The notes under the pieces were generated by a model, which saw only the letters and a list, made by a program, of their open reading frames with translations, searched no databases and had not been told where the DNA came from. From assembly GCF_014206975.1 (NCBI RefSeq), contig NZ_JACHOU010000002.1:372001-436000 (forward strand): a stretch of 64,000 nucleotides of DNA, given 5' to 3'. Made by a program: the position numbers and the translations under genes. This stretch comes from Aminobacter aganoensis. Its GTDB lineage: Bacteria > Pseudomonadota > Alphaproteobacteria > Rhizobiales > Rhizobiaceae. Below, in pieces: positions 26,613 through 36,152 of the stretch. Positions within the stretch are counted from its first letter, which is position 1, and the number at the start of each line of letters is the position of its first letter.

Positions 26613-26981
26613 TCAATACGGCGTGATGTACTTGCCGTAGACCCAACCGGTGGCAAATTGCCCGTTCTGGGCCGGATCATGCCAGACCTGGCACCAGCGA
26701 TAGCGCACACGCTGTGCCTGCTTCCATTCCGGCAAATGCGTAATGTCGAACAGATCGAGCCCGCCAGTGCATTTTCCCGTCATCTGCAGCACGGTGCCAT
26801 TGGGATAGGCAGCCTGCTTCTGCGACCCGCTGGACGGATACTTGCGGATGTTCAGCGTGTCGCCGAACGGCACATCGCTCACCTGCCAGGCAGCAAAGGC
26901 AGATGCCTGGACCTGACCGGCGAACACCGCAACGGTCGAGGCGACAGCGAGGGCGGCGGCAGTCTTCAACAACGTACTCAT
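26613..26981 (-). CDS. Secreted SH3-like domain protein
   Basis: This encodes 122 residues from the ATG at 26981, preceded by GGAGGAG. A signal peptide (TLLKTAAALAVASTVAVFAG) precedes an SH3b-like region: VPFGDTLNIRKYPSSGSQKQ, then GTVLQMTGKCTGGLDL and WCQVWHDPAQNGQFATGWVY. Such modules bind peptidoglycan or proteins in the periplasm. A Cys pair may form a disulphide. It is divergent from oligopeptidase B. Confidence 0.8.
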   Translation of the reverse strand: MSTLLKTAAALAVASTVAVFAGQVQASAFAAWQVSDVPFGDTLNIRKYPSSGSQKQAAYPNGTVLQMTGKCTGGLDLFDITHLPEWKQAQRVRYRWCQVWHDPAQNGQFATGWVYGKYITPY

Positions 26982-27100
26982 TTCTCTCCTCCGGGCTCGC
27001 CGGTCATTCGGAACGTTGACGCACAATGCAACTCAGCCCTTGAACCCGCCCTGATCGCCGTGTTCATTCGCCATTCAAGATTCACGCCCTGCGAGACCCA

Positions 27101-29200
27101 ATGACCCGACCTGCCATTTTCGCCGACATCGCCCCGCCGTCGACCGAGCGTCGCCCCGTTTCCGACACCCGGCACGGCATCACCCGCATCGACGAATATG
27201 CCTGGCTGCGCGCCGACAACTGGCAGGAGGTCGTCCGCGACCCGAGCCTGCTCGATCCGGTAATCCGCACGCATCTCGAAGCAGAGAACAGCTACCAGGC
27301 CGAACTGATGGCCGGCACGGCAGACCTGCGCAAGAAACTGTTCGATGAAATGAAGGGACGCATCAAGGAAGACGATTCCTCGGTGCCGATGAAGGACGGC
27401 CCCTTCGCCTACGGCTCGTCCTACAAGAAGGGCGGCGAGCAGCCGCGCTATTTCCGCCTGCCGAGCGAAGGCGGCGCGGAAGAGATCATCCTCGACGGCG
27501 ACAAGGAAGCCGAGGGTCACGCCTATTTCCGTCTCGGTGGCATCGACCACTCCTCCGATCATGCCCGCCTGATCTGGGCGTTCGATGACAAGGGATCGGA
27601 GTTCTACACCTTGCGCGTCCGCGACCTGGCAAGCGGTGCCGAGCTCGCCGACATCGTCGGCGATACTGGCGGCTCGGGCGAGTGGGATGCGGCCAATGCC
27701 GGCTTCTTCTACACCCGCCTCGACCCCAACCACCGGCCCTCGAAGGTGTTCTACCATGCGCTCGGCAGCGACGTTTCGGCCGACCGCCTGATCTACGAGG
27801 AGACCGATCCCGGCTTCTTCATGAGCGTCGGCGGCACCCGCAGCAATGACTGGATCATGATCTCGATCAGCGACCATGAGACCTCGGAGTACCGGCTGCT
27901 TCCCGCCAGCAATCCCCTCGCCTCGCCGGCTCTCGTTGCGGCGCGCGAAACCGGCCTGCAATACGACCTCGAGGAAGGCGGCGACATCTTCTTCGTACTG
28001 ACCAATGCCGACGGCGCCAAGGACTTCAAGATCATGACCACGCCCGCGGCAAATCCGGAGCGCGCCAACTGGAAGGAACTGGTCGCGCACGAGCCAGGCC
28101 GGCTGATCCTGTCGGTCATCGGCTTCAGGGATTTCATGGTTCGCCTGGAACGCAAGGAAGGCCTGCCGCGCATCGTCGTGCACGAACGGTCCACCGGTGC
28201 GGAGCATGTCATCTCCTTTCCGGAAGAAGCATTTTCGCTCGGCCTGTCGGGATCTTATGAATACGACACCGAAACCATGCGGTTTTCCTATTCGTCGATG
28301 ACGACACCGACGCAGCTGTTCGACTACAACATGCGCACGCGCGACCGCGTCCTGCTCAAGACGCAGGAGGTTCCCTCCGGCCACAATGCCGAGGACTACG
28401 TCACGCGGCGGCTGATGGCGCCGGCGCCCGATGGCGAACTGGTGCCGATCTCGCTGATCCACCATCGCGACACCCCGTTGGACGGCACGGCACCATGCCT
28501 GCTCTATGGCTATGGCTCCTATGGCATGACCATTCCGGCCTCGTTCAACACCAACTGCCTGTCACTGGTCGATCGCGGTTTCGTCTATGCCATCGCCCAC
28601 ATCCGTGGCGGCAAGGACAAGGGCTACGCCTGGTATGACGACGGCAAGCGCACGGCGAAGACCAACACTTTCACCGATTTCATCGCCTGCGCCCACCATC
28701 TCGTCGCCGAGCGCTACACGGCGCATGACCGCATCGTTGCCCAAGGCGGCTCGGCCGGCGGCATGCTGATGGGCGCCATCGCCAACATGGCGCCGGAAGC
28801 CTTTGCCGGCATCATCGCCGAAGTGCCTTTCGTCGATGTCTTGACCACGATGCTCGACGACGCCCTGCCGCTGACGCCGCCAGAATGGCCGGAATGGGGC
28901 AACCCGATCGCCTCGGAAGACGATTACAAGACCATCGCCGCCTATTCGCCCTACGACAATGTGGCGGCGCTCGACTATCCGCCAATCCTGGCCGTGGCCG
29001 GACTGACCGATCCGCGCGTCACCTACTGGGAGCCGGCCAAATGGGCCGCGCGCCTGCGCGACCGCAAGTCGGGCAGCAGTCCGGTGCTGTTCAAGATCAA
29101 CATGGATTCGGGCCACGCCGGCGCCTCGGGCCGCTTCTCCAGGCTGGAGGAGATCGCCTTCAACTACGCCTTCGCATTGAAGGTTGCCGGGCGCGCTTGA
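27101..29200 (+). CDS. Oligopeptidase B (S9 family serine peptidase)
   Basis: The protein has 699 residues, the usual length for protease II. An N-terminal beta-propeller precedes a C-terminal alpha/beta hydrolase, with the nucleophile motif AQGGSAGGMLMG, the Asp region AVAGLTDPRVTYWEPAKW and the His region MDSGHAGASGRFSRLEE. It cleaves short peptides after basic residues in the cytoplasm. It is a single gene followed by a strong hairpin. Confidence 0.95.
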   Translation: MTRPAIFADIAPPSTERRPVSDTRHGITRIDEYAWLRADNWQEVVRDPSLLDPVIRTHLEAENSYQAELMAGTADLRKKLFDEMKGRIKEDDSSVPMKDGPFAYGSSYKKGGEQPRYFRLPSEGGAEEIILDGDKEAEGHAYFRLGGIDHSSDHARLIWAFDDKGSEFYTLRVRDLASGAELADIVGDTGGSGEWDAANAGFFYTRLDPNHRPSKVFYHALGSDVSADRLIYEETDPGFFMSVGGTRSNDWIMISISDHETSEYRLLPASNPLASPALVAARETGLQYDLEEGGDIFFVLTNADGAKDFKIMTTPAANPERANWKELVAHEPGRLILSVIGFRDFMVRLERKEGLPRIVVHERSTGAEHVISFPEEAFSLGLSGSYEYDTETMRFSYSSMTTPTQLFDYNMRTRDRVLLKTQEVPSGHNAEDYVTRRLMAPAPDGELVPISLIHHRDTPLDGTAPCLLYGYGSYGMTIPASFNTNCLSLVDRGFVYAIAHIRGGKDKGYAWYDDGKRTAKTNTFTDFIACAHHLVAERYTAHDRIVAQGGSAGGMLMGAIANMAPEAFAGIIAEVPFVDVLTTMLDDALPLTPPEWPEWGNPIASEDDYKTIAAYSPYDNVAALDYPPILAVAGLTDPRVTYWEPAKWAARLRDRKSGSSPVLFKINMDSGHAGASGRFSRLEEIAFNYAFALKVAGRA

Positions 29201-29209
29201 CCGCCACAG

Positions 29210-29235
29210 ACCGGCGGCCATTGGCCGCCGGTTTC
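29210..29235 (+). terminator. Rho-independent-like terminator after oligopeptidase B
   Basis: A perfect inverted repeat, ACCGGCGGCCA / TTGGCCGCCGGT (29210-29232), is followed by TTTCC. It lies between convergent genes and could serve both strands. The T-tract is short. Confidence 0.6.
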
Positions 29236-29236
29236 C

Positions 29237-30190
29237 TCAACCAGCCGGCTTGGGCTGTGGCGCGGGGTAGCCGTTGGGATGGGGCGGCGTTGCCTTGAGA
29301 TAGGCGGCAATCGCCTCGCGGTCTTCGGCGCTCAGCCGTGCCATGTTCTTCTGCACCTCGACCATGGTGCCGCCGACAGAATCGAACTCCGGCGTAAAGC
29401 CGGTTTCGAGGTAGCTGGCGATGTCGCTCTCCGACCAGCCGCTGATCCCGCTGCCTTCCGGCGTGATGTTGGGCACGATGCCTTGGCCCTCGGCGGCCGC
29501 GGCCCCGGCAAGCCACCGGGTCCTGTCGGCCCCGCCCGCAGGGCTGCGCGGCGTGTGGCATTCGCCACAATGCCCTGCCCCTTCCACGAGGTCACGACCG
29601 CGCAGGACCTTGTCCGGCGTGCCGTCGGCAAAGGCGACCACGGGCTGGTCGCTCAGGTAGAGCAGCTTCCACAGCCCAACGCCCGACCGGATGCTGACCG
29701 GAAATGGCAGCGTGTGGTCTGGCGCACTGCCCGCGACAGACGGCAGCGTTTTCATGAAGGCGTAGAGATCAGCGACCTCCGCGGGCTTCATGCGGGCATA
29801 GGAGGCGTAGGGAAACGCCGGGTAGAGGTGCTGTCCCTCTCGCGACACGCCCCTGAGCATGGCATTGGCGAAGTCTTCCAACGACCATGCGCCGATGCCG
29901 TCGTTCGGGTCGGTGGAAATGTTCGGCGCCACGAAGGTACCGAACCCTGTCTTCAGTTCAACGCCGCCGGCAAGCAGAAGCCGGGCTTCGCCATCGGATT
30001 TCGGCTTGGCGTGGCAGGAGGCACAACCGCCGGCGTCGAAGATGCGCTGTCCCCGTGCCGCGTCGCCGGTTCCCAGGGCAGCCACGGCATTAGGGCTCAG
30101 CCGTTCCGGCAGCGCCAGCCACCAGAGAGCCGCGGCTCCGGCGCCGCCAAGCGCCAGAGCCGCCACTGCGAACTTTTTGAAAGCTCCCAT
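29237..30190 (-). CDS. Membrane-anchored diheme c-type cytochrome
   Basis: The protein has 317 residues. An N-terminal hydrophobic segment (FAVAALALGGAGAAALWWLA) anchors it in the periplasm. Two heme motifs are present: CASCHAKPKS (about 57) and GHCGECHTPR (about 195). Axial Met candidates include PYASYARMKPAEVADLYAFM. It resembles the cytochrome subunits of alcohol or aldehyde dehydrogenases and passes electrons to terminal oxidases. It lies 9 bp after the cytochrome c' gene in one operon. No dehydrogenase catalytic subunit is adjacent. Confidence 0.9.
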   Translation of the reverse strand: MGAFKKFAVAALALGGAGAAALWWLALPERLSPNAVAALGTGDAARGQRIFDAGGCASCHAKPKSDGEARLLLAGGVELKTGFGTFVAPNISTDPNDGIGAWSLEDFANAMLRGVSREGQHLYPAFPYASYARMKPAEVADLYAFMKTLPSVAGSAPDHTLPFPVSIRSGVGLWKLLYLSDQPVVAFADGTPDKVLRGRDLVEGAGHCGECHTPRSPAGGADRTRWLAGAAAAEGQGIVPNITPEGSGISGWSESDIASYLETGFTPEFDSVGGTMVEVQKNMARLSAEDREAIAAYLKATPPHPNGYPAPQPKPAG

Positions 30191-30199
30191 GCGAAGGGA

Positions 30200-30637
30200 T
30201 CAGCCCTTCTTGACGCGGAACGCCTCATGGCAGGTGCCGCACGTCTGCCCGATGGTGCCGACCTGCGCCTTCAAGGCATCCAGGTCCTGGGCCGGGGCAG
30301 CGACTGCGGAAGCCGTCACCGCCTTGAACTTGTCGACCTCAGCCTGGAACCCGGCGGCGTCCTCCCAGATCTTGGGCGAAGCGGTGGTGTCGCCCTGGTC
30401 ACTTCCGGCAGGGAAGGATGCGGCAACGTCGATCTTCTGGACATTGTCATTGAGTGCCGTCAGAGCCGCTAGGACAGCGGCAGCGTCGAAAGCAGATTCG
30501 CCCTTGACCATCTTGACGAGTGTTCCGACTTGCCTTGCGTTCTCCTTCATTACCGCCTGACGGTCGGTAATCACATCGGCGAATGCCGCAGTGGTAGCGA
30601 GTGCGATCGCTGCGACGGCGAGTACAAACTTTCTCAT
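30200..30637 (-). CDS. Cytochrome c' (c-556-like), periplasmic
   Basis: This encodes 145 residues from the ATG at 30637, with a clear signal peptide ending AFADV. The heme site is at the C-terminus (GQTCGTCHEAFRVKKG), as in cytochrome c'/c-556. The rest is a four-helix bundle (RQAVMKENARQVGTLVKMVK). Members bind NO or act as electron carriers. It is first in an operon with the diheme cytochrome. An upstream in-frame extension to 30880 is not supported. Confidence 0.92.
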   Translation of the reverse strand: MRKFVLAVAAIALATTAAFADVITDRQAVMKENARQVGTLVKMVKGESAFDAAAVLAALTALNDNVQKIDVAASFPAGSDQGDTTASPKIWEDAAGFQAEVDKFKAVTASAVAAPAQDLDALKAQVGTIGQTCGTCHEAFRVKKG

Positions 30638-30760
30638 CAGGTCTCCTCTCGGTTGCAATAAGCTGCCTAGCGCGAACGGCGAAACTGGCCCAATTCGTCC
30701 CGGAATTCTCTTCACGCTTGCGTGACTGTTAGTCTTTTTCAAACATTGCCACGCAAATGC

Positions 30761-30785
30761 AAAAACCCCGGCCATGGCCGGGGTT
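30761..30785 (-). terminator. Rho-independent terminator of sodB
   Basis: The perfect 22-bp dyad at 30764-30785 (arms AACCCCGGCCA/TGGCCGGGGTT) is followed by a run of T on the minus strand. It lies about 65 bp downstream of the sodB stop. Confidence 0.8.
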
Positions 30786-30851
30786 CCTGGAAAAGTCGCG
30801 TTGTTGCCGCGCGCTGCATCGGGAGATGCGGCCGGCCACGATTGATGGGGC

Positions 30852-31448
30852 TCAGGCCTTTTCGTAGAGCTCGAGCACATAGTCCCAGTTGATCAGGCTG
30901 TCGACGAACGCCTCGAGATACTTCGGACGGGCGTTGCGGTAGTCGATGTAATAGGAGTGCTCCCAGACGTCGACGCCGAGGATCGGGGTTGCGCCGTGAA
31001 CCAGCGGGTTCTCGCCGTTCGGGGTCTTGGAGATGGCGAGCTTGCCATCCTTGACCGACAGCCAGGCCCAGCCCGAGCCGAACTGCGTCGTGCCGGCGGC
31101 GATGAAATCGGCCTTGAACTTGTCGTAGCCGCCCAGGTCGGCATCGATTGCCTTCTGCAGCGCACCCGGCAGCTTGTTGCCGCCGCCGCCCTTCTTCATC
31201 CACTTCCAGAAGTGGACGTGGTTGTAGTGCTGGGCCGCGTTGTTGAACAGGCCGGCGTTCTTGCCGAACGACTGCTTCACAACCTCTTCCAGCGACAGCT
31301 TGTCCATGCCCGCTTCCGCAGCCAGCTTGTTGCCGTTGTCGACATAGGCCTTGTGGTGCTTGTCGTGATGATACTCGAGCGTCTCCTTCGACATGAAGGG
31401 CTGCAGCGCCTCGTAGTCGTAGGGCAATTCGGGCAATTCAAAAGCCAT
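30852..31448 (-). CDS. sodB: Iron superoxide dismutase
   Basis: The protein has 198 residues. Metal ligands are visible: His in LEYHHDKHHKAYVDNG, His in NNAAQHYNHVHFWKWM, and Asp/His in GVDVWEHSYYIDYRNARPKY. The GG/TQFGSGWAWL context suggests Fe rather than Mn preference, although cambialistic enzymes occur. It converts superoxide to peroxide and oxygen in the cytoplasm. It is followed by its own terminator. Confidence 0.96.
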   Translation of the reverse strand: MAFELPELPYDYEALQPFMSKETLEYHHDKHHKAYVDNGNKLAAEAGMDKLSLEEVVKQSFGKNAGLFNNAAQHYNHVHFWKWMKKGGGGNKLPGALQKAIDADLGGYDKFKADFIAAGTTQFGSGWAWLSVKDGKLAISKTPNGENPLVHGATPILGVDVWEHSYYIDYRNARPKYLEAFVDSLINWDYVLELYEKA

Positions 31449-31556
31449 GGATCATACTCCCTTGCTGGCAATTTCGCGGCATGACTATGCCGTCTACAGA
31501 TAGGTCGTCATCATCGTGTGACAACAGACGAAAGACGCTGTTTTTCTTCGCTACAC

Positions 31557-32435
31557 TCAAGCCTTGCCGGTCGAGTGCGCCCACTCCCAATATAGCTCGC
31601 GAGACTTTTTTGCTACCGGTCCCGGCTGCAGAATTCGATCCTCGATGCGGGTGACCGGAACAACCTTGGAATGGTTGCCGGTGGAGAAGATTTCATCGGC
31701 CTCCAGGAACTCGCGCACCGAAAGCGTCTTCTCGACGACTGACATGCCGCTTTCGGCAAGAAGCGAGATCGTGCGGCTTCGGGTGATCCCGGAAAGGAAC
31801 GTTCCATTGGCAGCCGGGGTATACACCTGCCCATTCTTGACCAGGAAGATGTTGGACGAAGCGGTTTCGGCAACGTTGCCCAGCATGTCGAGCACCAGGG
31901 CGTTGTCGAACCCGCGCATCTTGGCTTCGAGAATGGCCCTGCCATTGTTTGGATACAGGCAGCCGGCCTTGGCATTGGTGGGCATGGTTTCGAGGGTTGG
32001 CCGGCGGAACGGTGACAATCCGATCGAAAAGCCGGTGGGCGGAAGCATCGGTGATTCGTAGAGGCACAGGCAGAACCGGGTCGATGCCGGGTCGGCCGGC
32101 ACACCCATGTAGCCCCCGTGCTCGGCCCAATACATTGGGCGGATATAGACCGCCGTCTTGCCGTCAAACTTCTTGAGCCCGTCCCAGGTCAGCCCAACGA
32201 TCTGCTCGGGACTCATGGTCGGCTTCATGCCCAATGCGATGGCCGAGGAATTGACCCGGCGCGAATGCGCCTCGAGGTCGGGGGCGACGCCTTCGAACCA
32301 GCGGCCGCCATCGAAGACGGTCGAGCCGAGCCACATGGCATGGCTTCGCGGGCCAATGATCGCAACGTTGCCCTCGTGCCAGTCGCCATCGACAAAGCTC
32401 CAGGTCGTGGATTGTGCAGCCGCCGCGAGCGTCAT
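31557..32435 (-). CDS. Branched-chain amino acid aminotransferase (class IV PLP)
   Basis: This encodes 292 residues from the ATG at 32435, which has GGGAA 5 bp upstream; an ATG 12 bp earlier (32447) is also possible. The PLP lysine lies in TNAKAGCLYPNNGRAILEAK. The class IV signature LGNVAETASSNIFLVKNGQV follows, then GITRSRTISLLAESG. It transfers amino groups between Leu/Ile/Val and 2-oxoglutarate. A related role in D-amino acid or ADC-lyase chemistry is possible, since class IV members are similar. It is 108 bp upstream of sodB but probably separately transcribed. Confidence 0.9.
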   Translation of the reverse strand: MTLAAAAQSTTWSFVDGDWHEGNVAIIGPRSHAMWLGSTVFDGGRWFEGVAPDLEAHSRRVNSSAIALGMKPTMSPEQIVGLTWDGLKKFDGKTAVYIRPMYWAEHGGYMGVPADPASTRFCLCLYESPMLPPTGFSIGLSPFRRPTLETMPTNAKAGCLYPNNGRAILEAKMRGFDNALVLDMLGNVAETASSNIFLVKNGQVYTPAANGTFLSGITRSRTISLLAESGMSVVEKTLSVREFLEADEIFSTGNHSKVVPVTRIEDRILQPGPVAKKSRELYWEWAHSTGKA

Positions 32436-32574
32436 GGTGTTTCCCATCCATCTTGTTGATCGCCGGTATGGAAGAGGCTTTGGCGCGCCCCGTCAATCGG
32501 CAGCACGGCGAAATGTTGGAGCCAGCCGATAGTTGCGCTTGCGCTCGGCGCCAAGCCGTTGGAAAACCACAGGC

Positions 32575-33237
32575 ATGCGCCACGCCGCCTACATATTCGA
32601 CGCCTATGGCACGCTATTCGACGTCCATGCGGCCGTCCGCCGCCATTCGGCCGACATCGGCCCCGAAGGCCAGCTTCTGTCCGAGATCTGGCGGGCCAAG
32701 CAGCTCGAATATTCCTGGGTGCGGACGCTCATGGGCTCCTATGCCGACTTCTGGCAACTGACCGAGCAGGCGCTGGACTTTGCCTTCCGCAAGGTGCCTT
32801 CGGTCGATCCCGCGATACGCAGCAAGCTGCTCGACGCCTATTGGCGTCTCGACTGCTATCCCGAGGTTCCGGGGGTGCTGCGCAACCTGAAAGAAAACGG
32901 CGCCCGGCTCGCCATTCTCTCCAACGGCTCTCCAGCCATGCTGGAAGCAGCCGTACGTTCGGCCGGGCTGGACCTTATCCTCGACGAAGTGTTTTCGGTC
33001 GACAGCGTCCGCCGTTTCAAGACGGACCAGTCGGTGTACGACCTCGTCGCCAGCAGTTGGCGGCTTTATCCGGAAGCGATGTCGTTTCAGTCGTCCAATC
33101 GGTGGGACATTGCAGGGGCGGCGAAATTCGGCTGCCGCACCGTCTGGATCAACCGCAGCGACCAGCCGGACGAGTATCGCGATTTGCCGCCATCGCTCAT
33201 CCTGCCGTCGCTGGAAGGTTTAGTTACAATTGGTTAG
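32575..33237 (+). CDS. Type II 2-haloacid dehalogenase (HAD superfamily)
   Basis: This encodes 220 residues from the ATG at 32575. The HAD motifs are complete: the nucleophile Asp in YIFDAYGTLFDVHAA, motif II ILSNGSPAML, a Lys in SVRRFKTDQSVY, and SSNRWDIAGAAKFG, the S-S-N-x-W-D variant typical of L-2-haloacid dehalogenases. It should hydrolyse (S)-2-haloacids to (R)-2-hydroxyacids, although the natural substrate is unknown. It is monocistronic and divergent from the aminotransferase. Confidence 0.93.
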   Translation: MRHAAYIFDAYGTLFDVHAAVRRHSADIGPEGQLLSEIWRAKQLEYSWVRTLMGSYADFWQLTEQALDFAFRKVPSVDPAIRSKLLDAYWRLDCYPEVPGVLRNLKENGARLAILSNGSPAMLEAAVRSAGLDLILDEVFSVDSVRRFKTDQSVYDLVASSWRLYPEAMSFQSSNRWDIAGAAKFGCRTVWINRSDQPDEYRDLPPSLILPSLEGLVTIG

Positions 33238-33419
33238 CTATCCTTGGGTCAGTATTGTTGCCATAACGCAACAGTGATTGGCCTGTCACAGCTTCGCCAT
33301 GCTTTGTCCACCCTAAGGTCTGAATTTGACCCGCCTATCTCCGCGAGCGTTAAGGGGCGACGCAGTTCGTTTCCTCTCAATTCACCATTTCTTTCGAACT
33401 GGAACTCTAGATCGCAGTC

Positions 33420-34157
33420 ATGTCCACATTCACAGAATCACGTCCGCTCAGCCGTCGCGGCTTCTTGAACCTGGCGGCAGCGGGCGCCGCGTCGGCAGCG
33501 CTTTCTGCCTGCTCTACCGTTGGCGGAGGCGGTCAGATCGTCGATGCCCGCCCGATCGCGCCGCCGCCGGTCAGCGTAGATCCCGCCTTCGGCGACTTTG
33601 CTAACATGTATGCCCCCGTCACAGACGAGGGTTATGAAATCCCCGGCATCCCGCTCAAGAAGGTGAAGCCGCAGTTCCTGCGCCAGATCGTCCGCGATCC
33701 CACCGGCGAGCGGCCCGGCACCGTGGTCGTCGACACCTCGACGCACTTCCTCTATCTCGTCCGCGAAAACGGCGAAGCGATGCGCTATGGCGTCGGCCTC
33801 GGCCGCGCCGGATTTGCCTGGCAGGGCCGTGCTGTCATCCAGTGGAAGCGCAAGTGGCCCAAGTGGACCCCGCCGGACGAAATGATCGGCCGCCAGCCCG
33901 AACTCGAAAAATACAGCGTCAGGAATGGCGGCATGGCACCGGGCCTCAACAACCCGCTCGGCGCGCGCGCCCTCTACATCTTCCAGAACAACGAGGACAC
34001 GCTCTATCGCGTCCACGGTTCGCCGGAATGGTGGACGATCGGCAAGTCGGTTTCGTCGGGCTGCGTGCGCCTGATGAACCAGGACATCATCGACCTCTAC
34101 GATCGCGTCCCCGGCAAGACACCGATCCTGGTCACCAGCGGTCTCGGCACGGCCTGA
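33420..34157 (+). CDS. L,D-transpeptidase (YkuD) with Tat-like lipoprotein signal
   Basis: The protein has 245 residues. The N-terminus has twin arginines and a lipobox-like end: LSRRGFLNLAAAGAA then ALSAC. The YkuD domain has the conserved IYRVHG-like His (LYRVHGSPEWW) and the catalytic Cys in VSSGCVRLMNQDI. It crosslinks peptidoglycan 3-3 or attaches proteins to the wall in the periplasm, and complements the PBP1A gene functionally. A perfect hairpin terminator follows. Confidence 0.94.
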   Translation: MSTFTESRPLSRRGFLNLAAAGAASAALSACSTVGGGGQIVDARPIAPPPVSVDPAFGDFANMYAPVTDEGYEIPGIPLKKVKPQFLRQIVRDPTGERPGTVVVDTSTHFLYLVRENGEAMRYGVGLGRAGFAWQGRAVIQWKRKWPKWTPPDEMIGRQPELEKYSVRNGGMAPGLNNPLGARALYIFQNNEDTLYRVHGSPEWWTIGKSVSSGCVRLMNQDIIDLYDRVPGKTPILVTSGLGTA

Positions 34158-34177
34158 CCCTGAGCTTGGTCACCAAC

Positions 34178-34210
34178 GAAAAACGGCGCGTCGATGACGC
34201 GCCGTTTTTC
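34178..34210 (+). terminator. Bidirectional rho-independent terminator
   Basis: The inverted repeat GAAAAACGGCGCGTC / GACGCGCCGTTTTTC has a 3-base loop. It carries T-tracts on both strands and lies between convergent genes (L,D-transpeptidase and HerA-like ATPase). Confidence 0.85.
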
Positions 34211-34231
34211 GTATTGCCATGGCTTTCCTGT

Positions 34232-35791
34232 TCAGAAGCCTTTCTTCAGGCTCCCGAGAATTCCGCGCACCAGCGCGCGGCCGACCGACGATCCCACGGA
34301 GCGCACGACCGACTTCAGTGCCGCTTCGGTCACAGTCTGCCGGTTTGAAGTTCGCGGCCTCGGCGCGTTGCCGGTGTTGCGGCCGCCCGAAGCCGGCGGC
34401 GCATCATTGCCAAAGCCCGGAATGGTCCAACCGCCGCCACCGCCACCGGTGTTCGCCTGCTGGGCCTGCTCCTGTGCCTTCTGTGCTTCGAGCGCCTTCT
34501 TCTGCAGCATTTCGAACGCCGATTCGCGGTCGACCGTCTCATCGTACTGCCCGGCGACCGGACTCTCGTTAATCAGCTTCTGGCGCTCCTGCGGCGTGAT
34601 CGGGCCAAGCCGCGAGGCCGGCGGGCGTATCAGCGTCCGCTGCACCATCGACGGAACGCCCTTGGCTTCGAGCGTCGAGACCAGCGCCTCGCCGGTTCCG
34701 AGCTGGGTGATGGCCTTGGCGCAATCGAAATCGGGATTGGGGCGGAAGGTATCGGCTGCCGTCTTGACCGCCTTCTGCTCGCGCGGGGTGTATGCCCGCA
34801 GGGCATGCTGGACGCGGTTGCCGAGTTGGGCCAGCACGGTTTCCGGGACGTCGAGCGGGTTCTGGGTGACGAAATAGACGCCGACGCCCTTGGAGCGGAT
34901 CAGGCGCACGACCTGCTCGACCCGGTCGACGACGATCTTCGGCGCCTCGTCGAACAGCAGATGCGCCTCGTCGAAGAAGAACACCAGCTTGGGCTTGTCC
35001 GGGTCGCCGACCTCGGGCAGCACCTCGAACAGCTCCGACAGCAGCCAGAGCAGGAACGTCGCGTAAAGCCTGGGGTTCATCATCAGCTTGTCGGCGGCGA
35101 GCACGTTGATGGCGCCGCGACCGTCGCGCGTGGTGCGCATGATGTCGGCAATCTTCAGCGCGGGCTCGCCGAAGAAGTTGTTGCCGCCCTGCTGCTCCAG
35201 AACCAGAAGCGAGCGCTGGATGGCGCCCACCGACGGCTTGGTGACATTGCCGTAGCGCGCACCGATCTCGTCGGCCCGCTCGGCGACATTGGCCAGCAAT
35301 GCCTGCAGGTCCTTCATGTCGAGGAGCAGCATTCCTTCTTCGTCAGCGATGCGGAAGGCGATGTTGAGCACGCCTTCCTGCGCCTCGCTGAGGTTCATCA
35401 GCCGCGACAGCAGCAGCGGTCCCATTTCCGAGATGGTCGCGCGGATCGGATGGCCCTGTTCTCCGAACAGATCCCAGAAGATGACCGGGAATTCCTGGAA
35501 GTCGTACGGGTCGAGCTTGATCGCCTCGGCACGGGCAGTGAGAAAATCCTTGGCCTCACCCATCATCGCGATGCCGGACAGGTCGCCCTTGATGTCGGCG
35601 CAGAACACCGGCACGCCAGCATTCGAGAAGCCCTCGGCGAGTATCTGCAGCGTCACCGTCTTGCCGGTACCGGTGGCGCCGGTGACGAGACCGTGGCGGT
35701 TGCCGTATTTCAACAGCAGTTCCTCGGGCCTTTGGTAACTGTCGTCGGGCTTGCGGCTGGCACCAATGAAAATGCTGTCGTCCTGCGCCAT
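34232..35791 (-). CDS. HerA/VirB4-like ATPase, DUF853 family
   Basis: This encodes 519 residues from the ATG at 35791. Walker A is [14 protein letters not shown] (about residues 35-48). Walker B is [16 protein letters not shown]. Further helicase-like motifs are [20 protein letters not shown] and the C-terminal Pro/Gly-rich linker [11 protein letters not shown]. The DUF853 family resembles HerA DNA-translocating ATPases, but its role in bacteria is unknown. The C-terminus has hydrophobic helices with basic residues. No NurA-like nuclease is adjacent, so a repair role is unproven. Confidence 0.92.
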   Translation of the reverse strand: MAQDDSIFIGASRKPDDSYQRPEELLLKYGNRHGLVTGATGTGKTVTLQILAEGFSNAGVPVFCADIKGDLSGIAMMGEAKDFLTARAEAIKLDPYDFQEFPVIFWDLFGEQGHPIRATISEMGPLLLSRLMNLSEAQEGVLNIAFRIADEEGMLLLDMKDLQALLANVAERADEIGARYGNVTKPSVGAIQRSLLVLEQQGGNNFFGEPALKIADIMRTTRDGRGAINVLAADKLMMNPRLYATFLLWLLSELFEVLPEVGDPDKPKLVFFFDEAHLLFDEAPKIVVDRVEQVVRLIRSKGVGVYFVTQNPLDVPETVLAQLGNRVQHALRAYTPREQKAVKTAADTFRPNPDFDCAKAITQLGTGEALVSTLEAKGVPSMVQRTLIRPPASRLGPITPQERQKLINESPVAGQYDETVDRESAFEMLQKKALEAQKAQEQAQQANTGGGGGGWTIPGFGNDAPPASGGRNTGNAPRPRTSNRQTVTEAALKSVVRSVGSSVGRALVRGILGSLKKGF

Positions 35792-35893
35792 GGGCGTTGT
35801 CTCCGGCAATGCTATTTCCCGACCGCGACGCGGCCACCTGCAAGGTATAGTGGCCGCCCGCCCGAGCGACAATGGCTTGGTTCGAGCGTCGGC

Positions 35894-35920
35894 CCATGTT
35901 ATACATGAGTTATAACATGG
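35894..35920 (+). promoter_or_regulatory. Operator-like perfect inverted repeat upstream of abrB-doc
   Basis: CCATGTTATA (35894-35903) and TATAACATGG (35911-35920) form a perfect 10-bp dyad with a 7-bp spacer. It begins 37 bp before the AbrB start and includes a TATAAC -10-like element. AbrB-type antitoxins bind such dyads to autoregulate. Confidence 0.65.
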
Positions 35921-35930
35921 AGACTGGGCC

Positions 35931-36152
35931 ATGAATGTGACGGTTCGCAAGATCGGAAATTCGGAAGGCGTAATCCTGCCGAAGGAAGTGCTCGACCGCC
36001 ATAATCTGCGGGCTGGAGATACGCTGGAGATTGTCGAGACCAAGGACGGTTTGACACTGAAGCCAACCGACGACGTGTTCGAGCGGCAAATGGAAGCCGC
36101 CAGCAAATTCATGGACAAGTACAAGGTAGCGCTTCAGAAGCTGGCCGAATGA
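35931..36152 (+). CDS. AbrB/MazE-like antitoxin of a Doc toxin
   Basis: The protein has 73 residues. The N-terminal SpoVT/AbrB fold is clear ([20 protein letters not shown], then [18 protein letters not shown]). The C-terminal helix [20 protein letters not shown] would bind and neutralise the toxin. It overlaps the toxin gene by 4 bp. It probably autoregulates from the palindrome just upstream. Confidence 0.92.
   Translation: MNVTVRKIGNSEGVILPKEVLDRHNLRAGDTLEIVETKDGLTLKPTDDVFERQMEAASKFMDKYKVALQKLAE

Noticed and set aside
26978-28465. 495-codon minus-strand frame
   Set aside because: It is antisense to oligopeptidase B. No ribosome binding site or domain is visible.
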